DNA of 13,962 nt, from positions 1-13,962 of the forward strand of contig CAMZHP010000053.1 in NCBI GenBank assembly GCA_947306845.1, read 5' to 3'. The notes below the pieces were generated by a model. That model ran no database searches, was not told where the DNA came from, and saw only the letters and a list, made by a program, of their open reading frames with translations. The translations under genes were made by a program, and so were the position numbers. Shown in pieces: positions 1 through 7,156 of this stretch. Numbering within the stretch: position 1 is the first letter of the stretch; every line of letters starts with the position of its first letter. The stretch comes from an uncultured Prevotellaceae bacterium (lineage in GTDB: Bacteria > Bacteroidota > Bacteroidia > Bacteroidales > Bacteroidaceae).

Positions 1-71
1 AGTTTAGGAGTGTAGGAGTTTAGGAGTGTAGGAGTGTAGGAGTTTAGGAGTGTAGGAGTTTAGGAGTGTAG
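1..71. repeat. 8-bp tandem repeat array, AGTKTAGG, nine copies visible
   Basis: Nine consecutive 8-bp units of the form AGT(T/G)TAGG fill the left edge; the ninth lacks its last G. The variable third-to-fourth base runs T,G,T,G,G,T,G,T,G, so the array is mostly a 16-bp dimer (T-type then G-type unit) with one extra G-type unit in the middle. It continues to the first base of the window, so its true length is unknown. All reading frames carry stops or lack starts, so it is not coding. Similar short G/A/T-rich intergenic repeats are common in Bacteroidales genomes; a function is not known to me. Confidence 0.9.
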
Positions 72-211
72 ACATTACTCTTGCAAATCATCTGCCTCTA
101 TTGACGAGGTGCCATCTGAGAAAAGTTGAGTAAAACATGCATAAAGACATCAAAATTCTTTCAAAACGCTAATTTTATTTTATAAAATGAGTATAAATGG
201 CAGAAAAGCCT

Positions 212-219
212 TACCTTTG
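212..219 (+). promoter_or_regulatory. Candidate Bacteroidetes -7 element upstream of purU
   Basis: The octamer TACCTTTG fits the Bacteroidetes -7 consensus TAnnTTTG exactly. With the usual spacing, transcription would start near position 223, giving a leader of about 24 nt before the purU ATG at 247. No convincing TTTG -33 element sits 19-21 bp upstream, so the call rests on the -7 match and the position in an AT-rich gap. It would drive purU and probably the his genes behind it. The rest of the gap (72-246) shows only a weak 4-bp stem (CCTC/GAGG) and no gene. Confidence 0.5.
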
Positions 220-246
220 CACTGATTTTGAGAGAATAAAGAAAAG

Positions 247-1110
247 ATGAGACCTACAGCCATACTGTTATTGCATTGTCCTGACCAGCAGGGCATCATC
301 TCTGAAATGACGAAGTTCATCACAGACAACAAAGGCAACATTGTTTATCTCGACCAGTACGTTGACCGTCAGGACAGCGTGTTTTTCATGCGCATCGAAT
401 GGGAGTTGGACAAATTTTTGATTCCCCGTGACAAGATTGAGGAATACGTCTCCACGCTTTACGCCCAGCGCTATCACATGACCTTCAACCTCTATTTCAA
501 TGACATCCGCCCCCGGATGGCAATCTTTGTCAGTAAGATGAGCCATTGCCTGTACGACCTTTTGGCCCGTTACAAGTCAGGTGAATGGGAAGTCGACATC
601 CCTTGCATCATCAGCAACCATGAGGACCTGCGCTATGTGGCAGAGCAATTCGACATCCCCTACTATGTGTGGTCTGTGAAAAAAGATCATTCCAACAAAG
701 AAGAGGTGGAGGCTGCCGAGATGTCACTTCTGAAGGAGAAGAAAGTGACTTTCATCGTGCTTGCCCGCTATATGCAGATTCTTTCAGACAGCATGATCAA
801 CGCCTATCCTCATCACATCATCAATATCCACCACTCTTTCCTTCCTGCTTTTGTCGGTGCCAAGCCTTATCACCAAGCCTGGGAGCGAGGGGTGAAGATC
901 ATAGGTGCCACAAGCCATTATGTGACCAGTGAGCTCGATGCTGGTCCCATCATCGAGCAGGATGTGGTGCGCATCACTCACAAGGAAGACCCCGACAGCC
1001 TAGTGCTGAAAGGCCGTGACTTGGAAAAGATCGTTCTCTCACGGGCCGTCACCAAGCACATCCAGCGCAAGATCCTCACCTATCACAACAAGACCATCAT
1101 ATTCAGCTGA
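247..1110 (+). CDS. purU: Formyltetrahydrofolate deformylase
   Basis: Hydrolyses 10-formyltetrahydrofolate to formate and tetrahydrofolate in the cytoplasm, supplying formate for purine synthesis and balancing one-carbon units. The 287-residue product has the family layout: an N-terminal ACT domain (about residues 4-85, opening with LLLHCPDQQGIISE) and a formyltransferase-fold domain (about 90-285). Visible catalytic and folate-site motifs are ISNHEDL at 122-128, ARYMQILS at 173-180, NIHHSFLPAF at 193-202 (Asn193 and His195 align with the Asn/His of glycinamide ribonucleotide transformylase) and LDAGPIIEQ at 230-238 (Asp231). The ATG at 247 is the first that gives the complete ACT strand; only an A-rich stretch precedes it, with no Shine-Dalgarno. 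hisH follows after 17 bp, so the two are probably co-transcribed. The link is sensible, since HisHF releases AICAR, a purine intermediate that consumes 10-formyl-THF. Length is normal for the family. Confidence 0.95.
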   Translation: MRPTAILLLHCPDQQGIISEMTKFITDNKGNIVYLDQYVDRQDSVFFMRIEWELDKFLIPRDKIEEYVSTLYAQRYHMTFNLYFNDIRPRMAIFVSKMSHCLYDLLARYKSGEWEVDIPCIISNHEDLRYVAEQFDIPYYVWSVKKDHSNKEEVEAAEMSLLKEKKVTFIVLARYMQILSDSMINAYPHHIINIHHSFLPAFVGAKPYHQAWERGVKIIGATSHYVTSELDAGPIIEQDVVRITHKEDPDSLVLKGRDLEKIVLSRAVTKHIQRKILTYHNKTIIFS

Positions 1111-1127
1111 CCCTCAATCCCACCGTT

Positions 1128-1739
1128 ATGGAAGTGGCCATCGTCAAATACAATGCAGGCAACATCTACTCTGTAGAGAGTGCTCTTCGCCGTCTCGGCG
1201 TCACACCGTTGCTCACGGATGACGCAGAGACACTGCGCCAAGCCGACTGCGTACTGTTTCCCGGCCAGGGTGAGGCCAGCGGCGCCATGCGTTATCTCCG
1301 TGCCCGGGGCTTAGACCGCATCATCCGCTCGCTCCGACAGCCTGTGCTTGGCATCTGCATCGGGCAACAACTCATGTGCCGTCACTCTGAAGAGGGAGAC
1401 ACCGACTGTCTCGGCATTTTTGACGCCGATGTTCGTCGTTTTGTCCCCGTCAGCAAAGAAGACAAGATTCCCGCCATGGGATGGAATGAGATCACCCATC
1501 TCCAAACACCACTTTTCGCTGGGCTCAGCGAAGGAGATTTCGTGTACTTTGTTCACAGCTACTACGTCCCTTTGTGCGGTCAGACCATCGCTACAGCCGA
1601 CTTCATTCATCCCTATAGTGCAGCCATGCACAAGGATAATTTCTTTGCCACCCAATTCCACCCCGAAAAGAGCGGGCGTGTCGGTGAGGTGATTCTCAGG
1701 AATTTCCTGCAAATGGCAGCAAAGACAACCAACCTCTGA
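1128..1739 (+). CDS. hisH: Imidazole glycerol phosphate synthase, glutaminase subunit HisH
   Basis: Class I glutamine amidotransferase that hydrolyses glutamine and passes ammonia to HisF, making imidazole glycerol phosphate and AICAR from PRFAR. The 203-residue protein is full length. The catalytic triad is visible: nucleophile Cys77 in GICIGQQ (75-81), and His178 and Glu180 in QFHPEKSG (176-183). The oxyanion-strand PGQG is at 45-48, and VHSYYV at 142-147 is the family signature before the C-terminal half. The N-terminus AIVKYNAGN replaces the more usual AIVDYGAGN but keeps the fold motif. The start at 1128 gives the standard N-terminus; no Shine-Dalgarno is visible. It lies 17 bp after purU and 10 bp before hisA, inside one transcription unit. 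Its partner HisF is encoded two genes downstream. Confidence 0.97.
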   Translation: MEVAIVKYNAGNIYSVESALRRLGVTPLLTDDAETLRQADCVLFPGQGEASGAMRYLRARGLDRIIRSLRQPVLGICIGQQLMCRHSEEGDTDCLGIFDADVRRFVPVSKEDKIPAMGWNEITHLQTPLFAGLSEGDFVYFVHSYYVPLCGQTIATADFIHPYSAAMHKDNFFATQFHPEKSGRVGEVILRNFLQMAAKTTNL

Positions 1740-1749
1740 CTCCATTCAC

Positions 1750-2472
1750 ATGATAGAACTCATCCCAGCCATCGATATCATCAACGGACAGTGTGTCAGG
1801 CTCACGCAAGGAGACTATGACGCCAAGACAGTGTACAGCGCCGACCCCACAGAAGTGGCCGTCGCTTTTGAGCGCATGGGGCTAAAGCGTCTGCATGTAG
1901 TGGACCTTGACGGAGCGAAGTCACGGCATATTGTCAATTCCGACGTGCTCCGCTCAATTACCAGCCACACTCACCTCGCAGTAGATTTCGGCGGTGGTCT
2001 GAAGACCGATGCAGACATCGAAGAGGCCTTTGAATGCGGAGCATCCATGGTCACAGTAGGTTCTGTGGCCGTCACCTCCACCGCCCTATTCACCGAATGG
2101 CTTAGGAAATACGGTCCCGACCGCATCATCCTTGGAGCTGACGTGCGCAACGGGATGGTGAGCATCAACGGATGGAAAGAAGACTCCTCGGCACAACTTC
2201 TCCCCTTCCTGCGCTACTATGTGGAGCAAGGGGTGCGCAACGTACTCTGCACCGACATCTCCCGTGACGGCATGCTTGGTGGGCCCGCCACAGACCTCTA
2301 TGCTTCCGTGATGCGCGAGTACCCCACTCTTCATCTGATTGCCAGCGGCGGTGTGTCCTCTAATGAAGACATCGAGGAACTGGAACGCCGGGGCATCCCT
2401 GCCGTGGTGTTTGGCAAGGCCTTTTATGAGGGGAGGATAGACATCAGCAAATTATCACAGCCATGGGTTTAG
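1750..2472 (+). CDS. hisA: ProFAR isomerase HisA
   Basis: 1-(5-phosphoribosyl)-5-[(5-phosphoribosylamino)methylideneamino]imidazole-4-carboxamide isomerase, the Amadori-type step that produces PRFAR for HisHF. The 240-residue (beta-alpha)8 barrel is complete. Seen in order: [14 protein letters not shown] at 5-18 with catalytic Asp9; VVDLDGA at 50-56; the first phosphate-binding loop DFGGGL at 79-84; GADVRNG at 129-135 with the second catalytic Asp131; TDISRDGM at 168-175; and the second phosphate loop IASGGV at 197-202. All catalytic residues are intact. The last codons (ending Gln-Pro-Trp-Val) overlap the start of hisF by 10 bp in another reading frame, which implies translational coupling of the two paralogous barrels. 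Confidence 0.97.
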   Translation: MIELIPAIDIINGQCVRLTQGDYDAKTVYSADPTEVAVAFERMGLKRLHVVDLDGAKSRHIVNSDVLRSITSHTHLAVDFGGGLKTDADIEEAFECGASMVTVGSVAVTSTALFTEWLRKYGPDRIILGADVRNGMVSINGWKEDSSAQLLPFLRYYVEQGVRNVLCTDISRDGMLGGPATDLYASVMREYPTLHLIASGGVSSNEDIEELERRGIPAVVFGKAFYEGRIDISKLSQPWV

Positions 2473-3221
2473 CAAAAAGGATCATCCCCTGTTTGGATGT
2501 CAAGGACGGGACGACTGTCAAGGGCACCAACTTCATCAACCTGCGTCAGGCTGGTGACCCGGTAGAATTAGGCAAGGCTTATAGCGATGCCGGTGCCGAT
2601 GAACTTGTGTTCTTAGACATCACTGCCAGTCATGAAGGCCGCAAAACTTTTACTGACATGGTGACACGTGTGGCAGCTGAAGTCAACATACCCTTCACCG
2701 TAGGCGGAGGTGTCAACGAGCTTTCTGACGTGGAGAGGCTTCTGTATGCCGGTGCCGACAAAGTGAGTGTCAACAGTGCGGCTCTCCGTCACCCCGAACT
2801 CATCGATGAGATTGCCAAGAGGTTTGGTTCACAGGTATGCGTCTGTGCCATCGACGCCCGTTTGAAAGATGGAGTATGGACGTGCTATGTCAATGGTGGA
2901 CGTATTCCCACCGACCGCACACTGACCGACTGGGCCTGCGAGGTGGCAGACCGTGGTGCAGGAGAAATCCTGTTCACCAGCATGAACCACGACGGAGTGA
3001 AAAAAGGCTTCGCTCTTGAGGCATTGGCCACCCTGCATGAGCTGCTGCCCATCCCGGTGATTGCCAGCGGCGGTGCCGGGAGCATGCCAGATTTTCTGGA
3101 TGCCTTCACCAAGGGCAAGGCAGATGCAGCTCTTGCAGCCAGTGTCTTCCATTTCGGAGAGATCTCCATTCCCGACCTGAAATCCTACCTTCGTGCCCAC
3201 GGCATCAAAACCCGAATGTAA
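2463..3221 (+). CDS. hisF: Imidazole glycerol phosphate synthase, cyclase subunit HisF
   Basis: Cyclase half of the HisHF complex; uses ammonia channelled from HisH to convert PRFAR to imidazole glycerol phosphate and AICAR. The 252-residue barrel is full length. Motifs are [11 protein letters not shown] at 6-16 with catalytic Asp12; LVFLDITAS at 48-56; FTVGGGV at 78-84; VSVNSAA at 101-107; CAIDAR at 128-133 with the second catalytic Asp131; [13 protein letters not shown] at 171-183; and VIASGGAG at 199-206. The ATG at 2463 sits inside the last codons of hisA (10-bp overlap) and gives the standard N-terminus. hisIE starts 12 bp after the stop. Nothing unusual beyond the ordinary clade variant NHDG in the loop where many homologues have a D at the first position. 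Confidence 0.97.
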   Translation: MGLAKRIIPCLDVKDGTTVKGTNFINLRQAGDPVELGKAYSDAGADELVFLDITASHEGRKTFTDMVTRVAAEVNIPFTVGGGVNELSDVERLLYAGADKVSVNSAALRHPELIDEIAKRFGSQVCVCAIDARLKDGVWTCYVNGGRIPTDRTLTDWACEVADRGAGEILFTSMNHDGVKKGFALEALATLHELLPIPVIASGGAGSMPDFLDAFTKGKADAALAASVFHFGEISIPDLKSYLRAHGIKTRM

Positions 3222-3233
3222 ACAACCAACGAT

Positions 3234-3848
3234 ATGGACATCAATTTTGAGAAATGCGGCGGCCTTGTTCCCGCCATCATCCAAGACGCAGAGACCCGTC
3301 AGGTCCTCATGCTTGGCTATATGAACCAAGAAGCCCTCGACAAGACCCTGTCGACCGGCCTGGTGACCTTTTTCAGCCGCACCCGTCAGACTCTTTGGAC
3401 CAAAGGAGAGACTTCAGGCAACTATCTGAAGCTGGTCGACATCAAATCTGACTGCGACAACGACACCCTTCTGGTGAGGGTACACCCCACCGGACCCGTC
3501 TGCCACAAAGGCACAGACACGTGCTGGGAAGAGAGCAACGAGAGCAACCCCCTGCTCTTCCTTACCCAGTTGCAGAATTTCATAGAAAAGCGCCACGAAG
3601 AGATGCCCGAGGGCAGCTATACCACCAGTCTTTTCAAGGATGGGCTCAACCGTATGGCCCAAAAGGTTGGTGAGGAAGCCTTGGAGCTGGTCATTGAAGC
3701 CACGAACGGCAGCAATGAACGCTTGGTGTATGAAGGCTCCGACATGCTCTATCATCTCATCGTTCTGCTCACCAGCAAGGGCCTTCGCATCGAGGATCTC
3801 GCCAAAGAGTTGCGCACCCGGCATGACCCCAATTGGAAAAAACACTGA
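3234..3848 (+). CDS. hisIE: Bifunctional phosphoribosyl-AMP cyclohydrolase / phosphoribosyl-ATP pyrophosphatase
   Basis: Fusion enzyme for histidine steps two and three. Residues 1 to about 105 are HisI: LMLGYMNQEAL (25-35), FFSRTRQTLWTKGETSGN (46-63), the metal-binding SDCDND (72-77) and the zinc cysteines Cys90 (GPVCHKG) and Cys97 (DTCW). About 110-204 is HisE: SYTTSLF at 128-134, QKVGEEALELVIEA at 143-156 with the acidic metal-binding residues, and EGSDMLYHLIVLL at 167-179. Both active sites look intact and the length is normal for the fused form. It starts 12 bp after hisF behind an A-rich, non-Shine-Dalgarno leader. It ends the run of his genes; an FtsE-like ATPase gene follows after 24 bp, apparently in the same operon. 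Confidence 0.97.
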   Translation: MDINFEKCGGLVPAIIQDAETRQVLMLGYMNQEALDKTLSTGLVTFFSRTRQTLWTKGETSGNYLKLVDIKSDCDNDTLLVRVHPTGPVCHKGTDTCWEESNESNPLLFLTQLQNFIEKRHEEMPEGSYTTSLFKDGLNRMAQKVGEEALELVIEATNGSNERLVYEGSDMLYHLIVLLTSKGLRIEDLAKELRTRHDPNWKKH

Positions 3849-3872
3849 CACACCATATAAAAGAACATCAAT

Positions 3873-4580
3873 ATGCTGATTGATTATCAAAAAGTAAATA
3901 TCGTGCAGGACGACAATGTCGTGCTGAAAGACGTGAATTTGCAAGTGGACGAAGGTGATTTCGTCTACATCATCGGCAAGGTAGGCTCAGGAAAGAGCTC
4001 ATTGCTCAAGACCATGTATTGCGAGCTCGACCATTCCTCACCAGAGAAGGCAGAGGTACTTGGCCGCAATGTCGACGACATCCGCCGCAAGGATGTACCG
4101 GCTCTCCGCCGGGAGATGGGCATCATTTTCCAAGATTTCCAGCTGCTCCACGACCGCTCTGTGAGGAAGAACCTAGACTTTGTGCTGAGGGCCACAGGAT
4201 GGCGCAAGCGCAAGGAGCGTGACGAGCGTATCGCACGCGTACTTGATGCTGTGGGCATGTCAGACAAGGTGGACAAAATGCCCTATGAGCTCTCTGGCGG
4301 CGAACAGCAACACATTGCCATCGCCCGCGCCATACTCAACAAGCCCCGTATCATCATTGCCGATGAGCCCACAGGCAACCTTGACATGGAAACCGCCCGC
4401 CATATCGTCAGCCTGCTCAAACGTATCAGCGAGGACGGTACCGCTGTGGTGATGACCACTCACAATATCCACTTGCTCGACGAATTTCCCGGAAAGGTCT
4501 ATCGCTGCAAGGATGGCCTTCTCTCTGATGTCACCCATGAGTACCGTCAGATGGACCTGACAGAAGACGGGAAAGACTGA
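3873..4580 (+). CDS. ftsE: FtsE-like ABC transporter ATP-binding protein
   Basis: Cytoplasmic ATPase of the FtsE/LolD/MacB group; FtsE works with the membrane protein FtsX to control peptidoglycan hydrolases at the division septum. The 235-residue protein is a single nucleotide-binding domain: Walker A GKVGSGKS at 35-42, Q-loop Gln87 in FQDFQLL, signature LSGGEQQ at 140-146, Walker B IIIADEP at 160-166, D-loop GNLD at 168-171, and switch His197 in TTHN. The sequence GIIFQDFQLLHDRSV is typical of FtsE. The residue after the signature is His147, where family members usually have Arg. No FtsX-like membrane gene is adjacent, so the partner must be encoded elsewhere or the protein serves another permease of the group. 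It follows hisIE by 24 bp and is the last gene before the repeat spacer. FtsE is the best assignment, but paralogues such as LolD cannot be fully excluded. Confidence 0.8.
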   Translation: MLIDYQKVNIVQDDNVVLKDVNLQVDEGDFVYIIGKVGSGKSSLLKTMYCELDHSSPEKAEVLGRNVDDIRRKDVPALRREMGIIFQDFQLLHDRSVRKNLDFVLRATGWRKRKERDERIARVLDAVGMSDKVDKMPYELSGGEQQHIAIARAILNKPRIIIADEPTGNLDMETARHIVSLLKRISEDGTAVVMTTHNIHLLDEFPGKVYRCKDGLLSDVTHEYRQMDLTEDGKD

Positions 4581-4654
4581 AGAAAGTGAAGAGTGAAGAA
4601 AGTGAAGAGTGAAGAATTAAGAATTAAGAGTTTTTAGTTTGAGGTTTAAGTTTA
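4581..4654. repeat. Degenerate heptad repeat between ftsE and lysC
   Basis: Directly after the ftsE stop lies a perfect 16-bp tandem duplication (4581-4596 and 4597-4612). Read as heptads it is AGTGAAG x2, an AA insert, AGTGAAG x2, then AATTAAG x2 (4615-4628), followed by looser T-rich units (AGTTTTT, AGTTTGA, GGTTTAA, GTTTAG). The tract fills most of the 95-bp spacer, has no hairpin and no open frame, and ends in the candidate lysC promoter. Purine-rich heptads of this kind recur between genes in Bacteroidales; their role is unknown. Confidence 0.85.
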
Positions 4655-4668
4655 GAAAAATATATTGA
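4638..4668 (+). promoter_or_regulatory. Candidate lysC promoter (-33 TTTG, -7-like TATATTGA)
   Basis: TTTG at 4638-4641 is followed after 19 bp by TATATTGA at 4661-4668. The spacing is right for a Bacteroidetes promoter, but the -7 element matches only four of the six defined positions of TAnnTTTG. Transcription would begin close to position 4672, leaving about 4 nt before the lysC ATG at 4676. The -33 element lies inside the heptad-repeat tract. Weak call; read-through from the his operon is the alternative. Confidence 0.35.
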
Positions 4669-4675
4669 AACGACC

Positions 4676-5992
4676 ATGATAGTAATGAAATTCGGCGGCA
4701 CATCCGTCGGCAGCCCAGAGCGAATGAAGTCAGTGGCAACCCTTGTCACCCGCAGCGGTGAGCCCACATTTGTGGTACTGTCCGCCATGTCAGGCACCAC
4801 CAACACCCTCATTGAGATTTCCGACTATCTCTACAAAAAGAATCCTGACGGAGCCAATGAGGTGATCAACCAGTTGGAGAAAAAATACATGAAGCATGTG
4901 GAAGAACTCTACAGCACCGAGGAATGGCGAGAGAAAACCCGTCAGTTCCTGGCAGAGGAGTTCAACTACCTTCGTTCGTTCACAAAAGACCTGTTCACCA
5001 GTTTTGAGGAGAAAAGCATTGTCGCCCAAGGTGAGATCATCAGTACCAACATGATGGTGAACTACCTGCACGAGAGCGGAGCCAATGCCGTGCTCCTGTC
5101 TGCCCTTGATTTCATGCGCACCGACAAGAATACCGAGCCCGATCCCCAATACATCAAGGAGAAGTTGGGTGCCATCCTCAAAGACAACGAAGGCTATCAG
5201 GTGTATGTCACCCAAGGCTTCATCTGTCGCAACGCCTACGGTGAGATAGACAACCTGCTCCGCGGCGGCAGCGACTACACCGCCTCGCTCATCGGTGCCG
5301 CCATCGACGCAGAGGAGATTCAGATATGGACAGATATCGATGGCATGCACAACAACGACCCCCGCGTTGTGGACCATACCGACGCCGTGCGTCAGCTCAA
5401 CTTTGAGGAAGCAGCCGAGTTGGCCTATTTCGGAGCGAAGATCCTTCATCCGACGTGCATCCAACCCGCAAAATACGCCGGCATCCCCGTCAGGCTTCTC
5501 AACACGATGCAACCCGATGCCGAAGGCACCATTGTGGACAATGTCATCATGCGTGGTCAAATCAAAGCTGTTGCAGCCAAGGACAACATCATCGCCATCA
5601 AAATCAAGAGCTCACGCATGTTGCTGGCCACCGGTTTCCTGCGCAAGGTGTTTGAGATATTCGAGAGTTACCAGACCCCCATCGACATGGTGTGTACCTC
5701 TGAGGTAGGTGTCTCCGTGACCATCGACAATGACCGCAACCTGACCTCCATTGTGAATGAGCTGAAGAAATATGGCACCGTGACCGTGGACACCCACATG
5801 TGCATCATCTGTGTGGTCGGCGACCTCGACTGGAGCAACCTCGGTTTTGAGACCTTGGCCACCGATGCCATGAAAGACATCCCCGTAAGGATGATTTCAT
5901 ACGGAGGTTCCAATTACAATATCTCGTTCCTCGTGAAAGAGCAAGACAAGAAACGCGCTTTACAGAATCTGAGTGCCAAACTTTTCAAATAA
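4676..5992 (+). CDS. lysC: Aspartate kinase (monofunctional, with C-terminal ACT domains)
   Basis: Phosphorylates L-aspartate, the committed step to lysine, diaminopimelate, threonine and methionine. The 438-residue protein has the amino-acid kinase fold (about 1-290): KFGGTSVGS at 5-13, GEIISTNMM at 119-127, RGGSDYTASL at 196-205, WTDIDGMHNNDPR at 218-230 and FGAKILHPTCIQPA at 252-265. Two ACT segments follow (about 300-438), including VCTSEVGVSVTID at 339-351, the usual allosteric site for end-product inhibition; which amino acid inhibits cannot be told from sequence. There is no homoserine dehydrogenase domain, so this is not a ThrA-type fusion. An in-frame ATG three codons downstream would also retain the KFGGTS strand, so the exact start is uncertain by three residues. 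lysA begins 6 bp after the stop, which places this kinase with the lysine/diaminopimelate branch. Confidence 0.95.
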   Translation: MIVMKFGGTSVGSPERMKSVATLVTRSGEPTFVVLSAMSGTTNTLIEISDYLYKKNPDGANEVINQLEKKYMKHVEELYSTEEWREKTRQFLAEEFNYLRSFTKDLFTSFEEKSIVAQGEIISTNMMVNYLHESGANAVLLSALDFMRTDKNTEPDPQYIKEKLGAILKDNEGYQVYVTQGFICRNAYGEIDNLLRGGSDYTASLIGAAIDAEEIQIWTDIDGMHNNDPRVVDHTDAVRQLNFEEAAELAYFGAKILHPTCIQPAKYAGIPVRLLNTMQPDAEGTIVDNVIMRGQIKAVAAKDNIIAIKIKSSRMLLATGFLRKVFEIFESYQTPIDMVCTSEVGVSVTIDNDRNLTSIVNELKKYGTVTVDTHMCIICVVGDLDWSNLGFETLATDAMKDIPVRMISYGGSNYNISFLVKEQDKKRALQNLSAKLFK

Positions 5993-5998
5993 CCATCA

Positions 5999-7156
5999 AT
6001 GAAAGGACATTTCCCCACTGACAAGTTCCAAGAAATAGAGACACCTTTTTATTATTACGACACTCAGCTGTTGCGCGACACACTTCGTGCCATCCAGAAA
6101 GAAGCATCAAAACATGAGGGATTTGTGGTGCATTATGCCATCAAGGCCAATGCCAATCCCAAAGTTCTCAACATCATCGCACAGTCGGGCTTTGGCGCCG
6201 ACTGTGTAAGCGGTGGTGAGATCCGTGCTTCCCTCGCCGTGGGCATCCCTGCGAGCAAGATTGTGTACGCCGGTGTGGGCAAGGCCGACTGGGAAATCCG
6301 GCTGGGTCTGGAAAAGAATATCTTCTGCTTCAATGTTGAGAGCCTGGCGGAGTTGGAGGTCATCAATGAGTTGGCAGAGAAAATGGGGAAGACGGCGCGA
6401 GTAGCCTTCCGCATCAACCCCGACGTGGGGGCACATACCCACGCCAACATCACGACCGGACTTGCCGAGAACAAGTTTGGCATCACCATGCACGACATGG
6501 AAGATGTGATTGAGGCCGCCTCCTCGATGCAGCATGTGAAGTTTGTCGGTCTGCATTTTCACATTGGCTCGCAGATCCTCAACATGGATGATTTCGCCGC
6601 TCTCTGCAACCGTGTGAACGACCTTCAGCGCCAATTGGAGCGCAAGAGAATCACTGTGGAGCACATCAACGTAGGTGGTGGGTTAGGTGTAGATTACCAC
6701 CATCCCAACCGAGTGTCCATCCCCGACTTCAAGGCCTATTTCGACACCTATGCCCGTCTGCTGAGGCTCCGGCCTGGTCAGACCCTTCATTTCGAACTCG
6801 GCAGAGCTGTTGTTGCCCAGTGCGGTTCACTCATCACCCGCACGCTCTATGTGAAGCAAGGAACGGCCAAGCAATTTGTCATCGTTGATGCCGGATTCAC
6901 CGACCTCATCCGTCCGGCACTTTACCAAGCCTTCCACAAAATAGAAAACATCTCCAGCGATGGTCCTATGGCCACCTATGATGTCGTGGGACCCATCTGT
7001 GAGTCAACGGACGTTTTTGGCAAATCCGTCGACCTCAACACCACACACCGCGGCGACCTGATTGCCATCCGCTCAGCCGGTGCCTACGGCGAGATCATGG
7101 CCTCGCAATACAACTGCCGTCGGCTTCCTGTCGGATATATCACGGAAGACCTATGA
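5999..7156 (+). CDS. lysA: Diaminopimelate decarboxylase
   Basis: PLP-dependent, alanine-racemase-fold enzyme that decarboxylates meso-diaminopimelate to L-lysine. The 385 residues show the fold III markers: PLP lysine Lys49 in VHYAIKANANP (44-54), FGADCVSGGEI at 65-75, GLHFHIGSQ at 184-192, the phosphate-binding GGGLG at 226-230, FELGR at 265-269 (many homologues have EPGR here), and CESTD at 334-338, where Cys334 and Glu335 complete the partner subunit's active site, then GAYG at 361-364. The protein is somewhat shorter than the typical 400-420 residues but has every motif. It begins 6 bp after lysC, and its stop codon overlaps the ATG of the next gene (ATGA), so all three genes are probably one operon. 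Confidence 0.95.
   Translation: MKGHFPTDKFQEIETPFYYYDTQLLRDTLRAIQKEASKHEGFVVHYAIKANANPKVLNIIAQSGFGADCVSGGEIRASLAVGIPASKIVYAGVGKADWEIRLGLEKNIFCFNVESLAELEVINELAEKMGKTARVAFRINPDVGAHTHANITTGLAENKFGITMHDMEDVIEAASSMQHVKFVGLHFHIGSQILNMDDFAALCNRVNDLQRQLERKRITVEHINVGGGLGVDYHHPNRVSIPDFKAYFDTYARLLRLRPGQTLHFELGRAVVAQCGSLITRTLYVKQGTAKQFVIVDAGFTDLIRPALYQAFHKIENISSDGPMATYDVVGPICESTDVFGKSVDLNTTHRGDLIAIRSAGAYGEIMASQYNCRRLPVGYITEDL

Noticed and set aside
90..120. A small inverted repeat (CCTC, 7-nt loop, GAGG) as a terminator or riboswitch stem.
   Set aside because: Only four base pairs, no T tract and no further pairing to support a structured RNA.
197..250. A 17-codon reading frame (MAEKPYLCTD...) whose TGA overlaps the purU ATG as ATGA, like a leader peptide.
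   Set aside because: The best promoter (-7 element at 212-219) lies inside it, so its ATG would not be transcribed. It has no His run or other attenuator trait and no ribosome-binding site.
2829..3329. A 166-codon minus-strand open frame across the hisF/hisIE junction.
   Set aside because: Antisense shadow of two well-supported enzymes; its sequence is low in domain-like features.
4581..4675. Lysine riboswitch before lysC.
   Set aside because: The spacer is short and made of simple repeats with no stem-loops; the predicted leader is only a few nucleotides.
4790..5560. A 256-codon open frame on the minus strand inside lysC.
   Set aside because: Shadow of a strongly supported gene: it has no recognisable motifs, and lysC on the other strand has all family motifs over the same bases.
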